Origin: Colias croceus
Lineage: Eukaryota; Arthropoda; Insecta; Lepidoptera; Pieridae
NCBI RefSeq assembly: GCF_905220415.1
Contig: NC_059539.1
Span: 6,572,001-6,636,000 of the forward strand
Direction: 5' to 3'
Length of the DNA: 64,000 bases
This document shows positions 46,413 to 56,917 of this stretch, piece after piece. The position numbers and the translations under genes are program-made. The notes beneath the pieces were generated by a model that saw only the letters and a program-made list of their open reading frames with translations, was not told where the DNA came from and made no database searches. Numbering within the stretch: position 1 is the first letter of the stretch; each line of letters opens with the position of its first letter.

Positions 46413-49400
46413 ATGATGAAAAGTACGTTGCCTAAAGATAAACCTGGCAAGATGAGGATCAGGGCCTTTCCCGTAAGTATATTTGAACATATTTATTTGT
46501 TGTAATTAATTGTTATTCCATCCTCACTATTTTATGTATATGCAGTATAATTTGAATTCTATAATATGGTTAATAATGATATTATTATTTGTAGGGATTT
46601 ATCCTTTTTCTCATTTTTTTGTGTCTTTATATTGTTTATTCCTTCTTCATTTTAAAAATTTTATGCGGTTAGAATCTCAATTAAGTTATGTACCTATAAG
46701 TAATTGTCACATTAAAAAAAAACCAAAACTTTTGATTAAACTTTAACAAAAAGTAAAAAGATAGAGATCCCATTTTCTGAAAATCTTAAAACAGTTGACT
46801 TTTCAAAGAAAATATGAAAAGTTTATTTATAAATTAGCTGATCATGAAGAGGAATCAATAACTAGATCTATTTAAGGTCAAAATTTAATTTTCTCTTCTC
46901 TATACAATGAGTGTCTCTGTACCTATACTATGAGACATCAGTTTAAATCTTTTGATGTGGACATTATTTCTTATCTTTTATTATTGTAAAGAGATGGGGT
47001 ATTGATTTACAAACAGTGAAGTGCACCATTTATCTGGACAAGCTATTATACTATACAATCCCACAATCTATACATTTTTGTGATACTATTTACTGAAAAG
47101 CTATCTCTATATACTTTTAGATTTGAGTCATAACAATTTATTTTTAACATTATGTCTAGATGAGCATAAAAACATATTTTGTATCTGGCGTGCATTTAAG
47201 AATCATGGTTATTTAGAAGCCTATGTATTGGTTAAAATAAAATTATTTAAGTAAACAAATTACCATAAAAATGTAGATAAAATGGAAGCCTATAAGCACT
47301 TCGGATTTTGCTAGTTAAAATGAAATTAAAGATACTTTTTACTGTCACACATTAAGCAGTTATCTGTGGGATATTATTACATGACACTTAGTTTAAAATT
47401 AGAAACATAATATAGCTTCAGTATAGAACAAAATTTCAGTAACAAAATGTCATAAATTTATTTGACAATAGAGAAAAATCAGTCAATATTACAGATTTTG
47501 TAAAATTGTTTACTATGTACATATTATTCTTTGATACACACTTATGATTTTGTGATGACAAAAACAAATAAACTATTCAAGATGACCAGAAAATTTCAAG
47601 TATGGAACTATTCCGAACCATATTATCAAATGTATCCTGATACATGGGTCTGTAACTTTCACTTAAATAACTGCAAGGCTATGTTTTTTTAAAGATAGAT
47701 AATAATTTACTTGTTAATGTTATTCATTTTTAAAACTAGAATTAAATTAAAACCTTACTGTGATATAGTAATTGAGGAAAAATTAAAATGTCAAGAATAT
47801 TCCAGATGACTATGGATGAAAAGTATGTGGAGAGTATATGGAGTTTATTAAAAAATGCAATACAGGAAATTCAAAAGAAAAACAATTCAGGCCTTTCATT
47901 TGAAGAGTTGTACCGAAATGCATATACAATGGTACTTCATAAGCATGGTGAAAGATTGTACACTGGTCTGAAGGAAGTGGTCACTCATCACCTTGAAACC
48001 AAGGTTATTTTTTTTGCTTTAGTATTTATCTGCTATAATAAAGCATTACTTGTCAAAATAAGTTTAATAACAGTATTTCAATAACTTTTAACTTTAATAT
48101 TTTTTTATAATTTAAAGGTCCGAGAAGATGTTCTACACTCATTACATAATGGATTCCTACAAACTCTCAATAATGCTTGGACAGATCATCAAACAAGCAT
48201 GGTCATGATTAGAGATATACTGATGTACATGGACAGAGTATATGTACAGCAGAACGATGTTGATAATGTTTATAATCTAGGGCTCATTATATTTAGAGAT
48301 CAGGTAATGCAATATATTTATTACAATTAAACCTTCTTCAGTATATCTTTATTTTATAAATGGAAATGTCCTGTCCTTGTTAACTAACATTGGAATAATG
48401 TTAGTTTTCTAGTCATTATTTCTTTCCTTTGCTAAATTTATTGTCCAAATGCTGTTTTATAGTAAATACTCAATTATATTAAACTAGTTTTACTTTTATA
48501 AAAAACAAGTAAAAATTGCATAAATAAATAAATTATTATTATTAATAAATAATAAAATGTTTTCTATGACCTCAAAAGGTGGTGCGATACGGTTGCATTA
48601 GAGACCACTTGCGGCAAACATTGCTAGAACTGGTGGCGCGTGAGCGACGAGGGGAGGTAGTGGATCGTCTCGCTATCAGGAACGCCTGCCAAATGCTCAT
48701 GGTACTAGGCATCAACTCTCGAGCTGTCTACGAGGAGGACTTTGAAAAACCTTTTCTACATCAGTCTGCCGAGTTTTATCGGGTATGTTTTAGATGTTCT
48801 TGTATTTGAATTAGTGATGCAACGAATACTACTTTTACGAATACGAATACGAATATCAAACCTACTATTCGGCGAATAAGAATACGAATATCTCGCTTTG
48901 GTAATAAAAGACTTATTTATTTAATGAATGTTTACTCTTCTAATAATTAAAATTTACAATAGGCAAATTTTTATTAAAAAAAAAACATAAAGTTCGTAGA
49001 TTTTCTGGTTTTAGGAGATTTTTTTTTTCAGTCTGGATGTTTCCAGCCATTGAAAAAAGTCTTTCCGAAGCGACTGTACATGGCTTCAGTGAAAAATATT
49101 ACAGACATCAATCACAGACACAATAGATTTTCTATTGTGTCTGTGATTCCGGGGGCTGAGTTATTAATTATGGACAAGTCTCTATCATTGCCAAAAAACT
49201 AAAGAATTTCTACTAACATATTTTCTAATTCTCAAAAAAATATTTGACACATTGTCAACATATGATGAGTTTAAAGTGTAAAAAATTAAAGGCTTTAAAT
49301 ATTTGTTATGTTTATAGCATTGCAGATGGAAATTAAGAAATTCTGAACGAAGAATATTACCATACTATTGTGCTGTATTGAATTGCAGATGGAATCTCAG

Positions 49401-52400
49401 AAGTTCTTGGCGGAGAACAGCGCGGCGGTGTACATAGCGCGCGTGGAGGCGCGCATCAGCGAGGAGGCGGAGCGCGCGCGGCACTACCTCGACGAGAGCA
49501 CGGAGCCGCGCGTCGTGGCCGTGCTCGAGCACGAGCTCATCGAGCGACACATGAAGACCATTGTCGAGGTGGGTCATGTTGGTTGTGTATGTGCTTTGAG
49601 AACATTGCTGTGGTAGGTTAGTGATTTTTCTATGTGTTTTTGAGACTTAAGTCGTTCATTCTTTTACGTGTTTATTGAGGCCATGAATTGGTGTGTGGTG
49701 GTTGAGATCATTGTTAAGGCAGGTCTTGCTGCGATTTCTTGTGTTTTTCAATGAGTATATATGACTATAATATATGTAGTGGAGTGGGATGGTTTTAAAA
49801 TTCCTGTTATAGGGTATAGAGATAGATTGTTAATAGATCTAATAAAATAGTTATTTATTTTGTAGTGTAAAGACTAATACAGCATTTGTTTTCAAGCAAT
49901 GAAATGCAAGAAGTTCAGAGCTTAATTATTTGAACATTTACTAGCTGTATTTGTTCTGATAATTATGCTAAGGTCATATCTAATCTTTCGTCACATTATG
50001 ACGTGTCATAAATGTAAATAGCGATGAGTAGGTTCAATTTCGTCATACTGAATATGCTTTCATTGATAGTGTGTGATGTAATAATATACTAACCTTCATT
50101 ATCTCTTTTGTCTCTCAAATTTATAATTTATGGAAATTTCTGGCATAGCACATATACTGCTACAAACACACACACACATCACACTCATTGTTAGTACTTG
50201 TTTTATATTATACAATATTTTGTGTTGTTATTTTCATTGTTTTTGTATGGTGCATATGTTGTGCATGAGTATGATAGCCTGCGATATATTGCATAATGAT
50301 TCAAATTTTAATTTGAAAAAAAAAATGTCCTGTCCTTCACTGTCTCTATAAAGGGCGCAGATCGAGATGTCTGTTGCAAGTACTATACACTGACACATTG
50401 TGTAAAACTAGTGTATGATGTACCCATTCAAATTTTGCTTGTCTGTGTGGTGCAGCTCGGGCGAAAGTTAGGGTTCGCCTACGTTATATTGTATAATATC
50501 TTATTGTTGATTGATGTAATGATGCAGATGGAGAACTCTTCCACCAGCAAAGAAATAAATACATTGTGTAGTGTATGGTGCTCATCATTAATATTTGTAA
50601 TTCTCTTCATATGGTAAGAATGGAAAACTCAGGCTGAGTGCATAAATAAGAGCCAGCGCGCACGAGCAACTTTGTCTCCGCAACTATTTTGTCTCGCCTA
50701 ATTGTATGGGGAGTTGCGTCGCTACATGCGCGCACTTTCATACTAGCCCATAGAGTTGATGGGAGATACAAAATAGTTGCGGAGACAAAAGTTGCTCTTG
50801 CGCGCTAGCTCTAACTCCACACGCTCATACAGTGGAGCTGGCGTACGTTATATTGTATATCTTATCATTCGTCTGTTTCTATGGTACAGATGGGGAACTG
50901 AGGTGTGTACATTCTGCTCCAATATGCACACGATAGAGTCAGCCTGCGTTATATTGTTTATCCTATCGCTTATCGTCTCTATGTATGGTGCAGATAGATA
51001 TCTCTACCATGGTACAACACATTTGAATTTGTGCACAACATTAACTTTTCCTTGTCTCTACGCATTGTGCAGATGGAGAACTCAGGCGTAGTGCACATGT
51101 TACTCCACACACGCCTGGTGGAGCTAGTATGCGTTGCATTGTATATCCGATCATTTGTCTCTATGTATTCAAATCGAGGTCTCTACTGTGGTGCAAGTGC
51201 TACACACGCACACACAATACTAATGTCTCGTGCACAATAATTATAAATGTTCTTTGTCTCTTTATTTATTTATTTATTTATATACTCTTTATTGCACACA
51301 CAAAGTTTGACAAAATCAGGATATTATACTAATCAATTGGCGGCTTTATTGCTTAACAGCAATTTCTTCCAAGCAACCAAAAAATAAAAGCAGAAAGTTA
51401 ATACAATTACAAAATTGGGAAGATAGTGTACACAGAAACTCTTTGTTCGGTACAGATGGAGAACTCGGGCGTAGTGCACATGTTACTCCACACGCGTACA
51501 GTGGAGCTGGCGTGCGTGTACAAGCTGCTGTCGCGCGTGGCGGAGGGGCTGCGCACGGTCGCGGACGCGGTGTCGGCGCACCTGCGGGAGCAGGGACGTG
51601 CGCTTGTTACAGATACGCACCACAATACCAACGCTATTGCGTATGTGCAGGTATGGAGTATAAATAATTTTGTTTGGTGAGTGCATGGTGGAAAAGTATG
51701 ATGGATGAAAGAGGTTAAATGCAAGGTATACTTTTATTTTAAAGGGATAAATGTGAAAAATTTTAATATAGAGATCGCTAGTAAGCGATAAGGCCGCCTT
51801 ATGTACCTACCATATTAATCCTCTTTGTATAATTGTAAATATTACTTGGTGTGGTATATTAAATTGTTAAATAAATAAAATAAATATATTTTAGAATTAT
51901 TACTCTAAATACTAAAACTACCCAAGACATTTTTGTTATTAATAAAAGAAATTACTAGCTACTAGTAGTTTGTACCTATTTTTTATTTGGATGCAAAGTA
52001 AGAAAATCTGTTTATACATTTGAGACCAAAAGATAATAAAAACAGAGTATGGATGTGAGTGGCTGAAGACGATTTTGCTCATATAAATAATGATGATATT
52101 ATAAACGAGAACATTTTTTTACTTTCCAGAACCTTCTGGATCTGAAAGATAGATTTGATCATTTCCTTCACAACTCATTCAACAATGATAAAATATTCAA
52201 ACATATGATCGCATCAGACTTCGAATATTTCCTTAATCTAAACAACAAGTCACCTGAATTCCTTTCACTGTTTATTGACGGAAAATTAAAGAAAGGCGAA
52301 AAAGGCGTAAGTCCATTTTTAATTTTCTAAAGATAATTTACTTGTTTAATAAGTATGTATATTATATTGAATCTTTTTTATTAGATGAGTGAGCAAGAAA

Positions 52401-55400
52401 TCGAAGCAGTCTTAGATAAAACAATGGTGCTCTTCCGTTTCCTGCAAGAAAAAGATGTGTTTGAGCGTTACTATAAACAGCATCTTGCCAAACGTCTTCT
52501 CTTAAATAAATCTGTATCTGATGACAGCGAGAAAAATATGATCTCTAAATTAAAGGTAAATATTTTATTCTCTTCTAAATGTGTATTTAGTCAAATTAGA
52601 ATTCTGAATATGTCTATGTGTTATGAAGGCTTTAAAATTTGAGAATATTCTTTACGAACTATGGAATACAAATATTGTTTAATCAGAAATTTAATATCAG
52701 AAATCCTTACAAGTAGCTTTGTGGCATTTCCCAGAGAGAAGGATTGCTTAAAGATGTGGAACCAAGGGATTTTCATTGTATGATTGGTGACGTGTCGCTG
52801 ATCGAGTACTCTGAGTGATTAACTGCTGTCAAACAAACATTTATATTTGCTGCAAAATTCTTTACGTTTACATATTCATTGTAAGTGTAGTATCAATACA
52901 AAATGATTGTATTTTGTGGATTAACCTTGCTTAAAGTCTATGACCAATGACCATCCTGACTTGGTATGAAACAATTAACTTGCCAGTAAAGAATTTTGCA
53001 GACAGATCACTCAGACTTTAAGCACGATTATGTACTGTAGTTTTGGTAGTTTGATTTCCTTAAAAAATGTTACATAGTAAGATCATTTTTTACTACTCCA
53101 TAAAGTAATTCTCTGGTCTAGAAGCTAGGTTATATATCCTCCTAGATTCCTCCCGCTCCTAGATTTATTAATGCCAATAGATGTAGATTTATTATCATGA
53201 ACAATATTAATAAAGAACTAGTTACCAGTTAGAACAAGTTAGAACCAGTTCTATAAATTTTTTTTGGTAAGTACATAATTAGAAAACGGAAGATTGTAGA
53301 CGACTAGACTAGACGCATAAACTTATAAAATCATTTAATACACTCTCAACTACAACCTAATACAACTTGTCATAGCATATATTTCATTAAAATGACCTTG
53401 AATGCCTTTTTCAGACTGAATGCGGTTGTCAGTTTACGTCAAAGCTGGAGGGTATGTTCAAGGACATGACAGTGTCCAACACCATCATGGAGGAGTTCAA
53501 GGAGCATGTGATATCATCCGGGGTGAATTTGTTTTGTTACTTTCATTATTTGTATGTGCCTACTCTTTGCACATGGTTTTATTAGTCTGTTAAATGTTGT
53601 ACTTCTGTAACATATTTATAGAGCACAAGTTTTCGAAGTAACTATTTTAATCCACGAATTAACAAAGCAATGATTAATTAAAAAATATACTACAGTTATG
53701 ACGAAGTAAATTACTTTAATGTTCTATTTGTTGTTATTTTATTATTTATTTCGATATCTTTAGAGCAACTTGCACGGCGTGGACCTATCGGTGCGTGTGC
53801 TAACGACGGGCTTCTGGCCCACACAGAGCGCCACGCCCAAGTGCAACATTCCCGCTGCACCTAGAATGGCCTTCGAAGTGTTCCGCAGGTATTGTAATCA
53901 GTTTATCCTTTAAGAGCTAGCGCACAAGAGCAACTTATGTTTCCGCAACTATTTTGTGTCTCCCATCAATTGTATGGGGAGTTGCGTCGCTACGTGCGTG
54001 CACTTTCATACTAGCCCATGGGTGGGAGAGACAAAATAGTTGCGGAGACAAAGTTGCTCTTGTGCGCTAGCTCTTAAAATGGAAAAATAATCTCTAAACA
54101 TAAGAAAGATTAAAAAAAATAAAGCAATTAAAGCTGTTTGTCGCGGTCCTTTCTTAAACCTTTTATTAAACATCAACTCAGAATTTTATTTGGTGGTGGG
54201 ACATTGCCCTTTCTGGCCACACACTGCTCTACTCGCGCGATTAATCGCGACGCTCCTCACTTGTTATTTGCCTTGTCTCAAGAAATGGACGTTGAAACGA
54301 TGGCAGCCTGCGCTCTATGCATTTTTAGTATGCTAATTACCTATATTAATGTAGTAAAAAGAAATATTATCCATCGTCGTCTTCGTCTTCGCCAACAGAT
54401 ATGGTGGATCACATCTATTTATCGACGACATAATTAATTGCAATTTTTCATACGTGTGCGTCTTGCGCGAGCGCTCGATGCGGACTGCGATCGCGCGAGT
54501 ATGTGGCCAGGCATTCGCACTCGTATTGCCGGTCCTTTGACTCGCTCGCAAAAGCCGACAAAATAGGGAGCAGTGAGCAGGACGATGAGCACGACGAGTG
54601 GCATGACGAGTAACGTGGCCACACTATGTCCATGCCTACTTTCTTCGTTACTTCCCATACCACTCGTCGAGTGTGTGGCCGCGGCATTATGTATAAAAAA
54701 ATGTAATCTGACTACTTTTTTACAGCTTCTACCTCGCGAAGCACTCTGGCCGGCAGCTGTCGCTGCAGCCGCAGCTGGGCAGCGCGGACCTGCACGCCAC
54801 GTTCCGCGGCGCGAGCGGCTCCCCGCCCCGCTCCCCGCCGCACGCCGCGCCCGCGCCCGCGCCCGCCCCCCGCCGCCACATCATACAAGTGTCCACCTTC
54901 CAGATGTGCGTGCTGCTGCTGTTCAACAAGCGCGACCGGCTCACGTACGAGGTGCGTTGTTGCTTCCCTAGCGAGCGGCTCCCCCCCGCCCCGCTCCCCG
55001 CCGCACGCCGCGCCCGCGCCCGCGCCCGCCCCCCGCCGCCACATCATACAAGTGTCCACCTTCCAGATGTGCGTGCTGCTGCTGTTCAACAAGCGCGACC
55101 GGCTCACGTACGAGGTGCGTTGTTGCTTCCCTAGCGAGCGGCTCCCCCCCGCCCCGCTCCCCGCCGCACGCCGCGCAATAACATCACACAGCTGCTGTCA
55201 ACTATTTTTTGACCGTTACAGATCGGAACGTGAGTGAGCGAGAGACAAAAAGAGGAGTCGTCATTTTGAATCCCTATCTTTATCTGACCGAGAAGTGTAG
55301 GGTTTACTAAAATAAAAATTAAAAAAGATTAAGTTAACATAAAAGGGTTATGATTACAAATGTTGGGTCCAAATTAAAAATGATAATTCAGTGTGAAATA

Positions 55401-56607
55401 ACACAACGAAAATAAGAGAACAATTTACCGATCTGCTTGAAATTTTTATGAAAATTAAAATGCATTGTTTCAGGAAATACTCAACGAGACTGACATACCG
55501 GAGAAGGATTTAGTGCGCGCATTACAGTCGCTAGCCATGGGCAAGCCCACGCAGCGAGTGCTGATCAAACATCCCAAAACTAAGGAGATTGAGCCCCCTC
55601 ACCAGTTCTACGTAAATGATGCATTCACGTCCAAATTACACAGGTGAAATGATTTTTTTTAAAGAATTTATGCCAAACGAAATTTCTGGTCTTATATTTT
55701 ACCTAGTTTAGGCACCAGTCTCACACTTATTTATATGTACTGAAAATATGTTAACTTATCTTATGTAACTTATATGAGAAAATAAACTATTTTTTTATTT
55801 TTATATGTGTATCAAGGGACAGTAAAACACGCTATACATCTAAAATTATTTTTTGCTTTATAAAATCGGCGGTTATAAAATTATTACATCTTGCTAAACT
55901 AAACGTAAACAAATATTTTATTTTTAAAAACTTTGTCTAACCACAAAATGAACTAATTCACCCATTATATTCACACGCTCAGGGTAAAGATCCAAACGGT
56001 GGCAGCGAAGGGCGAGTCGGAGCCGGAGCGACGCGAGACCCGCAACAAGGTGGACGAGGACCGCAAGCACGAGATCGAGGCGGCCATCGTGCGCATCATG
56101 AAGGCCAGGAAAAAGATGGCGGTGAGATTTTTACGACAATTCATCTTACTATTAGTAAATGTTCACACTTTATCAAACTAAATTTGAACTAGAAACGTAA
56201 AGAACATATTGGGAAACTAACTTATGACACGATATTTGGTACTTAAAATCCCTTTATTTGAAACTAGTTATCATAATACAGATTATTTTTTTCTATTATT
56301 GAAATGAACTTTTGGCTCTTATAAATATATAAACAATTATATTTTAAGAAATAATCAGTAAAATGTTGCAATTGCACTGTTTGTATCTTCTGTTATTAAC
56401 ACTTTTCACATTTTAAAAATAGTCAATACTGATAAATATTTCTTATGTTACCAGCACACTCTGCTAGTGGCGGAAGTGACAGAACAGCTGCGCGCGCGTT
56501 TCCTCCCCTCGCCCGTAGTGATCAAGAAGCGCATCGAGGGGCTCATCGAGCGCGAGTACCTGGCGCGCACGCCCGACGACCGCAAGGTGTACACCTACGT
56601 CGCATAG
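46413..56607 (+). CDS. Cul3: Cullin-3, scaffold of BTB-type CRL3 ubiquitin ligases
   Basis: Fourteen coding exons: 46413-46472, 47806-48003, 48118-48303, 48579-48782, 49389-49568, 51456-51650, 52130-52306, 52385-52555, 53415-53522, 53764-53888, 54726-54951, 55474-55643, 55983-56121, 56455-56607. All have AG/GT borders and join in frame to 763 residues (human CUL3 768). CUL3 binds BTB adaptors through its N-terminal cullin repeats and RBX1 through its C-terminal domain, to ubiquitinate substrates. Visible are MRIRAFPMTMDEKYV (start of the BTB-binding half), FERYYKQHLAKRLL and CGCQFTSKLEGMF (cullin homology), and AAIVRIMKARKKM with the predicted neddylation Lys at about residue 707. The end, RKVYTYVA, is family-typical. 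The usual variable loop before HIIQVSTFQM is Pro/Ala-rich (SPPRSPPHAAPAPAPAPRR). Exons 5-6 and 11-14 are markedly GC-rich. Confidence 0.97.
49110..49148. repeat. 18-bp perfect hairpin in cullin-3 intron 4
   Basis: AATCACAGACACAATAGA and TCTATTGTGTCTGTGATT are exact complements around a 3-nt TTT loop. The short loop makes it more like an inverted-duplication scar or fold-back end than a microRNA precursor. Confidence 0.75.
49318..49350 (+). pseudogene. Decayed partial copy of the cullin-3 exon 5 start
   Basis: ATTGCAG followed by ATGGAAATTAAGAAATTCTGA resembles the real exon 5 border (ATTGCAG, ATGGAATCTCAGAAGTTC) 64 bp downstream, but meets a stop after six codons. Similarity is short, so common origin is tentative. 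Confidence 0.35.
50130..50175 (+). pseudogene. Decayed exon 6 copy (a)
   Basis: ATGGAAATTTCTGGCATAGC and the following CACATATACTGCTACAAACACAC align with the exon 6 start ATGGAGAACTCGGGCGTAGT with several indels. No AG acceptor precedes it. This is the weakest copy. Confidence 0.35.
50470..50540 (+). pseudogene. Decayed exon 6 copy (b): acceptor plus the first codons
   Basis: The shared spacer CTACGTTATATTGTATAATA leads to GATGCAG at 50526 and ATGGAGAACTC, after which similarity ends. The acceptor and the first 11 exon bases are intact. Confidence 0.55.
50621..50890 (+). pseudogene. Decayed exon 6 copy (c), split by a MITE
   Basis: ATGGAAAACTCAGGCTGAGT is followed, after a 162-bp insertion (50650-50811), by CTCCACACGCTCATACAGTG and GAGCTGGCGTACG, matching exon 6. 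The spacer ACGTTATATTGTATATC follows. An early TGA breaks the frame. Confidence 0.75.
50650..50811. mobile_element. 162-bp palindromic MITE, copy 1
   Basis: The left arm GAGCCAGCGCGCACGAGCAA and the inverted right arm GAGCTAGCGCGCAAGAGCAA continue into (A)CTTTTGTCTCCGCAACT on both sides. TAA flanks both ends. It lies within decayed exon 6 copy (c). A near twin is at 53914-54073. Confidence 0.85.
50890..51000 (+). pseudogene. Decayed exon 6 copies (d) and (d')
   Basis: Copy d has TGGTACAG then ATGGGGAACTGAGGTGTGTA, retaining CTGCTCC and GAGTCAGCCTGCGTTA. Its spacer GTCTCTATGTATGGTGCAG then introduces d', of which only ATAGATATCTCTACC remains recognisable. Confidence 0.6.
51074..51150 (+). pseudogene. 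Well-kept duplicate of the exon 6 start, copy (e), with intact acceptor
   Basis: TTGTGCAG at 51066-51073 precedes ATGGAGAACTCAGGCGTAGT, and about 65 nt match exon 6 at almost every site (MENSGVVHMLLHTR, then LVELVCV). The frame then runs through spacer to a stop at 51238. It lies 382 bp upstream of the true exon and could be spliced by mistake or as an alternative ending. Confidence 0.85.
51252..51405 (-). mobile_element. Jockey-like LINE 3'-end fragment, reverse
   Basis: On the minus strand it reads AGCAATAAAGCCGCC, then TGTGCAATAAAGAGTATATA and an (AAAT)n tail. This is the 3' UTR style of lepidopteran Jockey-like elements. It ends about 50 bp before the exon 6 acceptor. Confidence 0.65.
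51770..51895 (+). mobile_element. Jockey-like LINE 3'-end fragment, forward
   Basis: GAGATCGCTAGTAAGCGATA and AGGCCGCCTTATGTACC, TGTAAATATTACTTGGTGTG, then an AAATAAAATAAATA tail. Same family as 51252-51405 but in the opposite orientation, 120 bp after exon 6. Confidence 0.65.
52556..53414 (+). other. Cullin-3 intron 8
   Basis: GTAAAT donor, TTTTTCAG acceptor. It holds a loose inverted repeat (TGCAAAATTCTTTACG near 52851 and GTAAAGAATTTTGCA near 52987, with GAGTGAT/ATCACTC outside). No other feature. Confidence 0.6.
53914..54073. mobile_element. 160-bp palindromic MITE, copy 2, TTAA flanks
   Basis: The arms GAGCTAGCGCACAAGAGCAA and the inverted right end GAGCTAGCGCACAAGAGCAA match over the first 20 bases. 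TTAA borders both sides (53910-53913, 54074-54077), as for piggyBac-type insertions. The interior GGGGAGTTGCGTCGCTAC and GCACTTTCATACTAGCCCAT is shared with copy 1. It starts 25 bp after the exon 10 donor. Confidence 0.9.
54195..54690. mobile_element. Probable MITE in cullin-3 intron 10
   Basis: The left part GGCCACACACTGCTCTACTCG and the inverted right part GGCCACACACTCGACGAGTG suggest inverted ends. The middle is GC-rich and includes TTTGACTCGCTCGCAAAAGC, related to the 43.0-kb MITE. Exact ends are not resolved. Open frames of 70-100 codons here are composition artefacts. Confidence 0.5.
54811..55177 (+). repeat. Tandem duplication across the exon 11 donor of cullin-3
   Basis: GCGAGCGGCTCC starts at 54811, 54971 and 55134, defining units of 160 and 163 bp plus a partial third unit. 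The unit covers the second half of exon 11 (from the Pro/Ala loop through RDRLTYE), its GTGCGT donor and 19 bp of intron. The second copy therefore repeats exon sequence and a donor (55115) inside intron 11. Units differ mainly by three extra C. Only the first donor keeps the reading frame. Confidence 0.9.
55178..55473 (+). other. Remainder of cullin-3 intron 11
   Basis: AT-rich sequence ending in TTGTTTCAG at 55465-55473. Nothing further is recognised. Confidence 0.6.
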
Positions 56608-56672
56608 GTGCGTAACCGTAACCGTACCCGCACCTGTAACCGTAACCATAACCTTGCCCGTGACCGTGGTCA
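56608..56672 (+). repeat. CGTAAC-type short tandem repeat at the start of the cullin-3 3' UTR
   Basis: Variants of CGTAAC(C) are repeated about ten times directly after the TAG stop. The first bases, GTGCGT, also look like a splice donor. Confidence 0.7.
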
Positions 56673-56911
56673 ACTCGCGCTTGTACTCGCCGCGCCCATG
56701 TACGCAACTGCGTTCTCGTTAAAGACACCTCTAGCACGGCAACGGGGCCGTATTTATGCGTAATATACTGATTTCCAGTGATGTATTTAGGACGTTCTGA
56801 TTAGTACATGGTTTAAAAATTTTAATCCGTTAGGCAGTGACAGATTGGAATATTTAATAATATTGAATATCGATTATTCTTCTTTTAAGTGCACTGAAAT
56901 GATATAAAATA

Positions 56912-56917
56912 AATAAA
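56912..56917 (+). terminator. Polyadenylation signal AATAAA of cullin-3
   Basis: It lies 305 nt after the stop, within AAAATAAATAAAGAC. Other AATAAA motifs further right are possible. Confidence 0.5.

Larger units (their letters stand above)
48783..49388 (+). other. Cullin-3 intron 4
   Basis: It contains a run of ACGAATACGAATACGAATA (about 48835-48895), a perfect 18-bp-arm hairpin at 49110-49148, and an acceptor decoy at 49320-49350 that mimics the start of exon 5. Confidence 0.7.
49569..51455 (+). other. Cullin-3 intron 5, packed with decayed copies of the exon 6 start
   Basis: The GTGGGT donor follows exon 5. From about 50130 to 51130 the intron carries at least four, probably six, partial copies of the exon 6 beginning together with its acceptor. 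One copy is interrupted by a MITE. A LINE 3'-end fragment precedes the true acceptor (GTACAG at 51455). Confidence 0.8.

Noticed and set aside
49365..49577. Minus-strand open frame opposite cullin-3 exon 5
   Set aside because: Antisense shadow of a GC-rich exon.
54573..55237. Several 70-130-codon open frames on both strands
   Set aside because: Overlap cullin-3 exon 11, its duplicated donor region and a GC-rich MITE; composition artefacts.
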